Shown here: positions 55,447 through 64,000 of the stretch, piece after piece
How the letters are laid out: every line of letters starts with the position of its first letter
Numbering within the stretch: position 1 is the first letter of the stretch
DNA from: Norana najaformis
Taxonomy: Eukaryota > Annelida > Clitellata > Crassiclitellata > Hormogastridae
DNA: 64,000 nt
Reading direction: 5' to 3'
Assembly (NCBI GenBank): GCA_964023275.1
Contig: OZ029927.1
Coordinates: 328,203 to 392,202 of the forward strand
Program-made: the position numbers and the translations under genes
The notes under the pieces: model-generated
Told to the model about the DNA's origin: nothing
What the model saw: the letters and a program-made list of their open reading frames with translations, nothing else
The model's database searches: none

Positions 55447-55819
55447 TGTGGTTGTTTCTGGAGAAGTGGAGAATGTGTCGTGTTAATGAAAGAACTACTG
55501 CTGACCAGTTGAGTGGCGAGGCTGACGGACAGGCTGTAGATGACAAGTGAGGTTTGCTTTCTTCTACTTCTTGTTCAGTTACTGCAGAAGATGATGGTGA
55601 GTGTTTGCTTTCTTAAATTCCATTTACTGGCCTAGAGCAGAAAATACTTTGTGATGATGGCGGCTGAATCGACTTTCAGCATCTGGATTCCACCAGACAC
55701 GTTGATGGTGATTATAGTTGAGGTTTTCGATTGAACAGGTGGAAGTTGATTTGCGTCAGGGTTAGGATCATATCATTCGTTGATTTTAGTGTTAGTAGTT
55801 ATGCTAGATATGGAAAAAA

Positions 55820-56110
55820 ATAAATAAGCTGTGAACTTCTATAGTGTCGGTGTAGTGATGCTTTAGTTGATGGTTGCTGTGAAAGAAATTGTACAAGGGA
55901 AATTGCTGGGTGAATCTGGTCACAAGCGAAGAGGGGAATCGGAGAAGATGCAGGAACGGCCTACGGAGGAAATAAGTCTTGACTTGATATCTAAAGGCCA
56001 GGACGGACGTTAGAGATAACGTTTGCGAGAAGGGAGTTCCTGATTGTAGGGTGGATGACAGAAAACACATGCATGCCACGAGCTGTTCTTGTTCTGGAAT
56101 AATCAGAAGA
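55820..56110 (-). pseudogene. Subtelomeric LINE C-terminal remnant (left arm)
   Basis: Minus strand reads ARGMHVFSVIHPTIRNSLLA followed by NVISNVRPGL and, after a shift, FRYQVKTYFLRRPFLHLL: the 'RG..vFSv..p..wNsLp..ir.......Fr.qLKTyLfr' end of a CR1/L2-like ORF2 with Trp replaced by Arg. The same remnant, with a few substitutions, is in the right arm at 63330-63640, so it predates the duplication or allelic divergence of the subtelomere. Confidence 0.65.
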
Positions 56111-56409
56111 AGGCAATAAGGGCAGCATGAAGAGAACGTCTTGGGAGTCCATGTAGAGTGAAGAGTCGGCTGAAATGTGTATATGATTAGACGGTCTAGA
56201 AATTTATTTGCGAGACTAAGTGGAGGCTTGGTGAAGCTTTATGGAATTTTGTGCGTTAATGTAAGAATTTTTGTATAATTAGAAATGCCAAAGTGACGCT
56301 GTACATATACCAGAAAGCGGTTGTTAAATTGTTGTTTAGAGTATGAATAACTTTTGAATAGGCTTTTATAGTAACTAAGTTACATTCACGACATTTCAGT
56401 CGTATTGAC

Positions 56410-56640
56410 GTTAACCCTAATCATATTCACATTCGAATGAGAATCAGCTGGAGATTGGTACTTATGCTAAGATTGAGATTCCTAATCATATTCACATTCG
56501 AATGAGAATCAGCTGCGATTCGTACTTATATTAAGATTGAGATTCCTAATCATATTCACATTCGAATTAGAATCAGCTGGAGATTAGTACTTATGTTAAG
56601 ATTGAGATTCCTAATCATATTTACTTTAGAATTGGAATCC
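56410..56640 (-). repeat. 64/65-bp tandem repeat, left arm (about 3 units)
   Basis: Units read (minus strand) gattaggaatctcaatctta, atataagtac, gaatcgcagctg or taatctccagctg, then attctcattcgaatgtgaat. Three full units plus a partial; about seven in the right arm. Confidence 0.93.
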
Positions 56641-57070
56641 ATTAGAGATTCAAGTTCAGATCTGGTTGACAAGCGCATTAAGTTGAGGTGGATATTGATT
56701 GCAATGAATCTGTGTAACTGACATTAAATTTCGGATTCATACAAAGTTAATTCTGTCATAAAGGTCCACACAACTTCATTGAAGTCAATATCAAGCGAAG
56801 TAGTAGAAATACTGTAGCTCCTGCAAAACTCACAGCTGTATCTAATCGAATTTTTTGTTCTATTTACATTCTCATTGAAATTCATATTCATATGCGATTA
56901 GTACAAGTTGGGGAATCGTTAGTGTTTATGTTCATATTTGTGTTTATATGCGCATTTAATTGAGATTGAGGTATGCTATTTAATTGGTAACTATGTTCTA
57001 AGTATCAGGTAACAACACTCCTGAAGTTCGGTGTACGCGAGGGACGCTAATTCAGGAGACGATCTACGCC

Positions 57071-57822
57071 TTGAGCGTCCGCGAACATCCTCTAGGTGTT
57101 TCTCGTAATGTATTAAATACTCGTGGACGCTATTTCCGAATATTACCACAAAATGAAAAAATTTATAATGTGATATGTTATAATTTATTAGACGATACTA
57201 TATACTATACTACGGTGTATTGTATGAATATACTTCTGAATGGGATTTTGAATACGATTCAGCAATTTCATTTCAACGCAAATACTATACTGTAGGGTTA
57301 TAATATGATGAAAATACTTGTAGTGGTAATTACTTATATGTAGGAATGCTTTCGCGCAACTACCGGTGGCAGCCTTTGCAAACGTAGAGTTTTTTAGGAG
57401 ATTGTATCTGACTTCTGATGGCTCTATAAAACGAACAGTGTAGTGTGACAGCATTGTTTTTTCTGTTCAGTTGGAGGTTTCGTTTTTGCTTGTGTTTGGC
57501 TTTTGTTTTCTTATATGTCGTAGAAATGGTATTATCCTTTCAAATTTATATTGAAATTGCGTTGAAATGAAATTGCTGAATCGTATTCAAAATCCCATTC
57601 AGAAGTATATTCCTATTCAGATTTGCATTGATATTTGCATTTAGTCAAGGGTAAAGGAGTATAGCAGTCAACATACATAACACTGGTAAAGTTAAACGTA
57701 GCTTGAGGAACCTAAATAACAAGTTTCTAAGGAGATTTGTGTTGATTTTGCGGTAATATTCGGAAATAGCGTCCCCACACGTATGAATCGTAATGGATAA
57801 AATTCTACGGGACGCTCAAGCA
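57071..57822. repeat. Foldback structure within left subtelomere
   Basis: Outer inverted pair: cttgagcgtcc (57070) and ggacgctatttccgaatatt (57124) recur inverted at 57822-57741. Inner perfect inverted pair of about 55 bp: gaatatacttctgaatggga... at 57226-57281 against 57558-57612. Mirror structure is present in the right arm at 60983-61746. It could be a decayed foldback transposon. Confidence 0.75.
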
Positions 57823-57859
57823 GCATATAACCCAGCTATCCCATACATAATCAATAGTA

Positions 57860-57928
57860 TCTAACCCTAACCCTAATTGGCAATCCTAACCCTATTCTCT
57901 AACCCTAGTTTCTATGTCTAACCCTAGG
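57860..57928 (-). repeat. Short variant telomeric repeats in inverted orientation (left)
   Basis: ccctaaccctaattggcaat, ccctattctctaaccctagt and ttctatgtctaaccctagg lie in CCCTAA orientation, then the strand flips at about 57928 to TTAGGG. Confidence 0.9.
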
Positions 57929-58846
57929 TTAGGGTTAGGGTTAGGGTTAGGGTTAGGGTTAGGGTTAGGGTTAGGGTTAGGGTTAGGGTTAGGGTTAGGG
58001 TTAGGGTTAGGGTTAGGGTTAGGGTTAGGGTTAGGGTTAGGGTTAGGGTTAGGGTTAGGGTTAGGGTTAGGGTTAGGGTTAGGGTTAGGGTTAGGGTTAG
58101 GGTTAGGGTTAGGGTTAGGGTTAGGGTTAGGGTTAGGGTTAGGGTTAGGGTTAGGGTTAGGGTTAGGGTTAGGGTTAGGGTTAGGGTTAGGGTTAGGGTT
58201 AGGGTTAGGGTTAGGGTTAGGGTTAGGGTTAGGGTTAGGGTTAGGGTTAGGGTTAGGGTTAGGGTTAGGGTTAGGGTTAGGGTTAGGGTTAGGGTTAGGG
58301 TTAGGGTTAGGGTTAGGGTTAGGGTTAGGGTTAGGGTTAGGGTTAGGGTTAGGGTTAGGGTTAGGGTTAGGGTTAGGGTTAGGGTTAGGGTTAGGGTTAG
58401 GGTTAGGGTTAGGGTTAGGGTTAGGGTTAGGGTTAGGGTTAGGGTTAGGGTTAGGGTTAGGGTTAGGGTTAGGGTTAGGGTTAGGGTTAGGGTTAGGGTT
58501 AGGGTTAGGGTTAGGGTTAGGGTTAGGGTTAGGGTTAGGGTTAGGGTTAGGGTTAGGGTTAGGGTTAGGGTTAGGGTTAGGGTTAGGGTTAGGGTTAGGG
58601 TTAGGGTTAGGGTTAGGGTTAGGGTTAGGGTTAGGGTTAGGGTTAGGGTTAGGGTTAGGGTTAGGGTTAGGGTTAGGGTTAGGGTTAGGGTTAGGGTTAG
58701 GGTTAGGGTTAGGGTTAGGGTTAGGGTTAGGGTTAGGGTTAGGGTTAGGGTTAGGGTTAGGGTTAGGGTTAGGGTTAGGGTTAGGGTTAGGGTTAGGGTT
58801 AGGGTTAGGGTTAGGGTTAGGGTTAGGGTTAGGGTTAGGGTTAGGG

Positions 58847-58887
<41 letters not shown>

Positions 58888-58949
58888 GGTTGGTTAGGGT
58901 AGGTTAGGGTTAGGGTTAGGGTTAGGTTAGGGTTAGGGTTAGGTAGGTG

Positions 58950-58987
<38 letters not shown>

Positions 58988-58990
58988 CTT
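57928..58990 (+). repeat. Telomeric (TTAGGG)n array, right-end orientation
   Basis: About 156 perfect hexamers to about 58864, then about 125 bases of imperfect units (tttaggg, ggttggttaggg, aggtaggtgttaggg) up to the gap. TTAGGG pointing right is the orientation of a chromosome's right end. Confidence 0.98.
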
Positions 58991-59000
58991 NNNNNNNNNN
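58991..59000. other. Assembly gap (10 N)
   Basis: Ten Ns between two oppositely oriented telomere arrays. Confidence 1.
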
Positions 59001-59878
59001 AACCCCCTAACCCTAACCCTAACCCTAACCCTAACCCTAACCCTAACCCTAACCCTAACCCTAACCCTAACCCTAACCCTAACCCTAACCCTAACCCTAA
59101 CCCTAACCCTAACCCTAACCCTAACCCTAACCCTAACCCTAACCCTAACCCTAACCCTAACCCTAACCCTAACCCTAACCCTAACCCTAACCCTAACCCT
59201 AACCCTAACCCTAACCCTAACCCTAACCCTAACCCTAACCCTAACCCTAACCCTAACCCTAACCCTAACCCTAACCCTAACCCTAACCCTAACCCTAACC
59301 CTAACCCTAACCCTAACCCTAACCCTAACCCTAACCCTAACCCTAACCCTAACCCTAACCCTAACCCTAACCCTAACCCTAACCCTAACCCTAACCCTAA
59401 CCCTAACCCTAACCCTAACCCTAACCCTAACCCTAACCCTAACCCTAACCCTAACCCTAACCCTAACCCTAACCCTAACCCTAACCCTAACCCTAACCCT
59501 AACCCTAACCCTAACCCTAACCCTAACCCTAACCCTAACCCTAACCCTAACCCTAACCCTAACCCTAACCCTAACCCTAACCCTAACCCTAACCCTAACC
59601 CTAACCCTAACCCTAACCCTAACCCTAACCCTAACCCTAACCCTAACCCTAACCCTAACCCTAACCCTAACCCTAACCCTAACCCTAACCCTAACCCTAA
59701 CCCTAACCCTAACCCTAACCCTAACCCTAACCCTAACCCTAACCCTAACCCTAACCCTAACCCTAACCCTAACCCTAACCCTAACCCTAACCCTAACCCT
59801 AACCCTAACCCTAACCCTAACCCTAACCCTAACCCTAACCCTAACCCTAACCCTAACCCTAACCCTAACCCTAACCCT
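59001..59878 (-). repeat. Telomeric (CCCTAA)n array, left-end orientation
   Basis: About 145 perfect hexamers after an initial aacccccta. CCCTAA at the start of a sequence is the orientation of a chromosome's left end. Confidence 0.98.
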
Positions 59879-60945
59879 TTTAGAAAATGGTGTTGGGGTT
59901 AGTAAAGGGTGTTGGGGTTAGTAAATGGGGTTGGGGTTAGTAAAGGGTGTTGGGGTTAGAAAGGGGTGTTGGGGTTAGTAAATGGGGTTGGGGTTAGTAA
60001 AGGGTGTTGGGGTTAGAAAGGGTGTTGGGGTTAGTAAATGGGGTTGGGGTTAGTAAACGGTGTTGGGGTTAGAAAGGGGTGTTGGGGTTAGTAAATGGGG
60101 TTGGGGTTAGTAAATGGGGTTGGGGTTATGAAATTGGGTTGGGGTTAGAAAGAATGGTTGGCGTTAGAAGCAAGAGTTTGGGTTTGAATCAAGAGTTAGG
60201 GGTAGAAACTAGGGTTAGGCTTCGAGAATGGGGTTAGGGTTAGAAACTAGGGTTAGGTTTGGAGACTAGGGTTAGAAACTAGGGTTAGGTTTGGAAACTA
60301 GGGTTAGGGTGGAAACTAGGGTTAGGTTTGGAAACTAGTGTTGGAAACTAGGGTTAGGTTTGGAAACTAGGGTTAGAAACTAGGGTTAGGTTTGGAAACT
60401 AGGGTTAGAAACTAGGGTTAGGTTTTAGGGTTAGAAACTAGGGTTAGGTTTGGAAACTAGGGTTAGAAACTAGGGTTAGGTTTGGAGACTAGGGTTAGAA
60501 ACTAGGGTTAGGGTGGAAACTAGGGTTAGAAACTAGGGTTAGGTTTGGAAACTAGGGTTAGGTTTGGAAACTAGGGTTAGAAACTAGGGTTAGGTTTGGA
60601 AAATAGGGTTAGAAACTAGGGTTAGGTTTGGAAACTAGGGTTAGGTTTGGAAACTAGTGTTGGAAACTAGGGTTAGGTTTGGAAACTAGGGTTAGAAACT
60701 AGGGTTAGGGTTGGAAACTAGGGTTAGAAACTAGGGTTAGGCTTGGAAAGTGGGGTTAGGGTTAGAAAGTGGGGTTAGGGTTAGAAAGTGGGGTTTGGCT
60801 TCGAGAATGGGGTTAGGGTTGGCAAGTGGGGTTAGGGTTGGAAAGTGGAGTTGGGGTTACAAAATAGGGTTAGGGTTAGTAACTAGGGTTAGAGAATAGG
60901 GTTAGGGTTGCCAATTAGGGTTACGGTTAGGGTTAGGGTTAGGCA
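59879..60945 (+). repeat. Telomere-derived variant satellite, about 1 kb
   Basis: Three zones. 59881-60130: about 19-bp units ggggttagtaaagggtgtt with alternating aaatggggttg. 60200-60730: units tagggttaggtttggaaac and tagggttagaaac. 60735-60890: gttagaaagtggggttaggg. The G-rich strand runs rightward, opposite in sense to the adjoining terminal array. Confidence 0.95.
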
Positions 60946-60982
60946 GTATTGATTTTGTATGGGATAGCTGGGTTATATGCTG

Positions 60983-61746
60983 CTTGAGCGTCCCGTAGAA
61001 TTTTATCCATTACGATTCACACGTGTGGGGACGCTAGTTCAGAATATTACCGCAAAATCAATGCAAATCTCATTAGAAACTTGTTATTTAGGTTCCTCAA
61101 GCTACGGTTAACTTTACCAGTGTTATGTGTGTTGACTGCTATACTCCTTTACCCTTGACTAAATGCAAATATCAATGCAAATCTGAATATGAATATACTT
61201 CTGAATGGGATTTTGAATACGATTCAGCAATTTCATTTCAACGCAATTTCAATATAAATTTGAAAGGATAATACCATTTCTACGACATATAAGAAAACAA
61301 AAGCCAAGCACAAGCAAAAACGAAACCTCCAACTGAACAGAAAAAACAATACTGTCACACTACACTGTTCGTTTTATAGAGCCATCAGAAGTCAGATTAT
61401 GATTCAAGATACAATCTCCTAAAAAACTCTACGTTTGCAAAGGCTGCCACCGGTAGTTGCGCGAAAGCATTCCTACATATTAGTAATTACCACTACAAGT
61501 ATTTTCATCATATTATAACCCTACAGTATAGTATTTGCGTTGAAATGAAATTGCTGAATCGTATTCAAAATCCCATTCAGAAGTATATTCATACAATACA
61601 CCGTAGTATAGTATATAGTATCGTCTAATAAATTATAACATATCACATTATAAATTTTTTCATTTTGTGGTAATGTTCGGAAATAGCGTCCACGAGTATT
61701 TAATACATTACGAGAAACACCTACAGGATGTTCGGGGACGCTCAAG
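60983..61746. repeat. Foldback structure within right subtelomere
   Basis: Counterpart of the left-arm structure: cttgagcgtcc at 60983 and ggacgctcaag-type end at 61746, inner inverted pair at about 61192-61247 and 61539-61592. Confidence 0.75.
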
Positions 61747-62189
61747 GCGTAGATCGTCTCCTGAATTAGCGTCCCTCGCGTACACCGAACTTCAGGAGTG
61801 TTGTTACCTGATACTTAGAACATAGTTACCAATTAAATAGCATACCTCAATCTCAATTAAATGCGCATATCAACACAAATCTCAACACAAACACTAACGA
61901 TTCCCCAACTTGTACTAATCGCATATGAATATGAATTTCAATGAGAATGTAAATAGAACAAGAAATTCGATTAGATACAGCTGTGGGTTTTGCAGGAGCT
62001 ACAGTATTTCTACTACTTCGCTTGATATTGATTTCAATGAAGTTGTGTGGACCTTTATGACAGAATTAACTTTGTATGAATCCGAAATTTAATGTCAGTT
62101 ACACAGATTCATTGGAATCAATATCCACCTCAACTTAATGCGCTTGTCAACCAGATCTGAACTTGAATCTCTAATGGATTCCAATTCTA

Positions 62190-63025
62190 AAGTAAATATG
62201 ATTAGGAATCTCAATCTTAATATAAGTACTAATCTCCAGCTGATTCTCATTCGAATGTGAATATGATTAGGAATCTCAATCTTAATATAAGTACGAATCG
62301 CAGCTGATTCTCATTCGAATGTGAATATGATTAGGAATCTCAATCTTAATATAACTACTAATCTCCAGCTGATTCTCATTCGAATGTGAATATGATTAGG
62401 AATCTCAATCTTAATATAACTACTAATCTCCAGCTGATTCTCATTCGAATGTGAATATGATTAGGAATCTCAATCTTAATATAAGTACGAATCGCAGCTG
62501 ATTCTCATTCGAATGTGAATATGATTAGGAATCTCAATCTTAATATAAGTACGAATCGCAGCTGATTCTCATTCGAATGTGAATATGATTAGGAATCTCA
62601 ATCTTAGCATAAGTACCAATCTCTATAAGGACCATGTAACGAATGAAAGTATTAGACAACGAACACAGCAACCATTGATAAGTAATGTGATCAAGAAAAG
62701 AAGGATGAAGTGGGCAGGACATGTCCTGAGGATGGAGGAGAACCGCAATCCAAAGAGAATCTTTAAATACAAACCGGATGGAAAGAGAGCAGTGGGAAGA
62801 CCGAAAAGAAGATGGATAGATTGCCTTGAAGAGGATCTGAAAGGTGCCGGAGTTACTATCTATGGGAAAACGGAGGGCAGACGGAGAATGACCCTTGAGG
62901 AGATGGCCGGGAAACGAGATTTGTGGAGGGGTGTCATAGAGAAATCAACGACTGGATCCAGTCCAGAGATGATTACATGACATGACCAATCTCCAGCTGA
63001 TTCTCATTCGAATGTGAATATGATT
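62190..63025 (+). repeat. 64/65-bp tandem repeat, right arm (about 7 units, one interrupted)
   Basis: Same unit as the left arm. Two unit types (gaatcgcagctg and taatctccagctg) are interspersed. The last unit is split by the RTE-like insertion. Confidence 0.93.
62624..62984 (+). mobile_element. RTE-like LINE 3' fragment with 9-bp target duplication, right arm only
   Basis: Flanked by accaatctc at 62615-62623 and 62985-62993. The left arm has the uninterrupted sequence gtaccaatctccagctg, so the empty site is known exactly. The insert encodes the C-terminus of an RTE-type reverse transcriptase in one open frame: KDHVTNESIRQRTQQPLI, VIKKRRMKWAGHVLRMEENR, KPDGKRAVGRPKRRWIDCLE and EDLKGAGVTIYG, matching 'RRR..W.GHvLRM...R.Pk......p.GkR..GRP+.rW.D...eDl...G'. 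It stops at 62978-62980 and ends gattacatgacatg. 5' truncated at 361 bp; the frame is intact, which fits recent insertion. Confidence 0.93.
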
Positions 63026-63329
63026 AGGGTTAACGTCAATACGACTGAAATGTTGTGAATGTAACTTAGTTACTATAAAAGCCTATTCAAAAGTTATTCA
63101 TACTCTAAACAACAATTTAACAACCGCTTTCTTGTATATGTACAGCGTCACTTTGGCATTTCTAATTATACAAAAATTCTTACATTAAAGCACAAAATTT
63201 CATAAGGCTTCACCAAGCCTCCACTTAGTCTCGCAAATAAATTTCTAGACCGTCTAATCATATACACATTTCAGCCGACTCTTCACTCTACATGGACTCC
63301 CAAGACTTTCTCTTCATGCTGCCCTTATT

Positions 63330-63640
63330 GCCTTCTTCTGATTATTCCAGAACAAGAACAGCTCGTGGCATGCATGTGTTTTCTGTCATCCACCCTACAA
63401 TCAGGAACTCCCTTCTCGCAAACGTTATCTCAAACGTCCGTCCTGGCCTTTAGATATCAAGTCAAAACTTATTTCCTCCGTAGGCCGTTCCTGCATCTTC
63501 TCCGATTCCCCTCTTCGCTTGTGACCAGATTCACCCAGCAATTTCCCTTGTACAATTTCTTTCGCAGCAACCATCAACTAAAGCATCACTACACCGACGC
63601 TATAGAAGTTCACAGCTTATTTATTTCTTTCCATCTCTAG
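63330..63640 (+). pseudogene. Subtelomeric LINE C-terminal remnant (right arm)
   Basis: Counterpart of the minus-strand remnant at 55820-56110. Plus strand encodes ARGMHVFSVIHPTIRNSLLA, NVISNVRPGL, and in the next frame FRYQVKTYFLRRPFLHLL to a stop at 63640. Compared with the left arm, a few residues differ (for example SQTSV versus SLTSV, NFFRSN versus NFFHSN). The same frameshift is present in both arms, so the copy was already dead before the arms separated. Confidence 0.65.
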
Positions 63641-64000
63641 CATAACTACTGACATTAACATCAACCAATGATATGATCCTAACCCTGACAAAAATCAACT
63701 TCCACCAGTTCCATCTAAAACCTCAACTATAATCAGCATCAACGTGTCTGGTGGAATCCAGATCCTGAAAGTCGATTCAGCCGCCATCATCACAAAGTAT
63801 TTTCTGCTCTAGGCCGCTAAATGGCATTTAAGGAAGCAAACACTCACCATCATCTTCTGCAGTAACTGAACAAGGAGTAGAAGAAAGCAAACCTCACTTG
63901 TCATCTACAGCCTGTCCGTCAGCCTCGCCACTCAACTGGTCAGCAGTAGTTCTTTCATTAACACTACACATTCTCCACTTCTCCAGAAACAACCACATCC

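Larger units (their letters stand above)
55447..57925 (+). repeat. Subtelomeric block, left arm of a large inverted repeat
   Basis: The reverse complement of this block is found, in order, across 64000-60935. I checked several stretches by eye. About 200 bp around 55610-55812 shows about 15 mismatches against 63840-63634; about 95 bp at 57061-57156 shows 3 mismatches. Differences also include a 13-bp insertion (right arm, near 61400), tandem-repeat copy number and one transposon insertion. It contains a LINE C-terminal remnant, a 64-bp tandem repeat, a foldback structure and, at its end, telomere-like repeats. Confidence 0.95.
60935..64000 (-). repeat. Subtelomeric block, right arm of the inverted repeat
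   Basis: Reverse complement of 55447-57925 and still homologous at the last base of the window (64000 pairs with about 55447), so the repeat extends further right. It is about 590 bp longer than the left arm over the matched region. About 260 bp comes from extra 64-bp units and 370 bp from the RTE-like insertion with its target duplication; small indels account for the rest. Confidence 0.95.

Noticed and set aside
56410-56640. 64-bp repeats as possible CRISPR or regulatory array
   Set aside because: Head-to-tail minisatellite without spacers, variable in copy number between arms.
57914-58897. 327-codon open frame of alternating Leu-Gly, and a 324-codon Leu-Thr frame at 58947-59921
   Set aside because: Direct translations of (TTAGGG)n and (CCCTAA)n; the second even crosses the N gap.
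55447-64000. The inverted repeat as a simple mirrored assembly of the same reads
   Set aside because: The arms differ by point changes (15 in about 200 bp in one stretch), repeat copy number and a transposon with target duplication.

Overview
This window is repeat-rich, gene-poor DNA from an animal nuclear genome. The evidence is vertebrate-type TTAGGG telomere arrays, many non-LTR retrotransposon remnants, piggyBac and hAT DNA transposons, abundant ACAT/ATGT/GA/TA microsatellites, and a nuclear copy of mitochondrial DNA (NUMT) that reads only with the invertebrate mitochondrial code (TGA=Trp, ATA=Met, AGR=Ser). The NUMT order nad3-tRNA-nad2-cox1 fits lophotrochozoans (molluscs, brachiopods, phoronids and relatives), so a marine lophotrochozoan is my best guess. 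That is inference, not identification. I found no convincing multi-exon host gene; the nearest candidate is one terminal exon at 42.9 kb.

Layout. 1-5.1 kb holds a Jockey/I-like reverse transcriptase fragment, a short LINE 3' end, and a decayed nearly full-length CR1-like element with endonuclease and reverse transcriptase, all broken. 5-9 kb has little beyond a LINE 3' end and a tRNA-derived SINE head. 9.16-10.83 kb, minus strand, carries the longest non-repetitive open frame, a zinc-finger, transposase-like protein of a widespread uncharacterised family. 13.0-13.5 kb is a decayed ~75-bp minisatellite. 16.1-18.7 kb is the NUMT (nad4, tRNAs, nad3, tRNA, nad2, cox1 on the minus strand), with a LINE inserted inside nad2. 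21-40 kb is a mosaic of LINE ends, most sharing one 3' tail that finishes in GATTAC-like repeats, plus a younger LINE with an intact C-terminal reverse transcriptase frame at 31.9-32.8 kb. 40.4-41.4 kb is an hAT remnant. 44.8-46.3 kb is a piggyBac copy with matching TIRs, TTAA target duplications and an internal 24-bp minisatellite. 47-54.8 kb is dominated by satellites and microsatellites.

The last 8.5 kb is the most striking part. A subtelomeric block (55.4-57.9 kb) leads into about 1.06 kb of (TTAGGG)n, a 10-N gap, about 0.88 kb of (CCCTAA)n, about 1 kb of degenerate telomere-derived satellite, and then an inverted copy of the same subtelomere (60.9-64.0 kb and beyond). The array orientations are those of two chromosome ends placed telomere to telomere. 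The arms differ by point changes, by copy number of a 64-bp tandem repeat (about 3 versus 7), by the amount of variant telomeric repeat, and by a 361-bp RTE-like insertion with a 9-bp target duplication in the right arm only. They are therefore alleles or paralogous subtelomeres, not one sequence read twice. A scaffolding join is the simplest explanation; a real end-to-end fusion needs spanning long reads to exclude.
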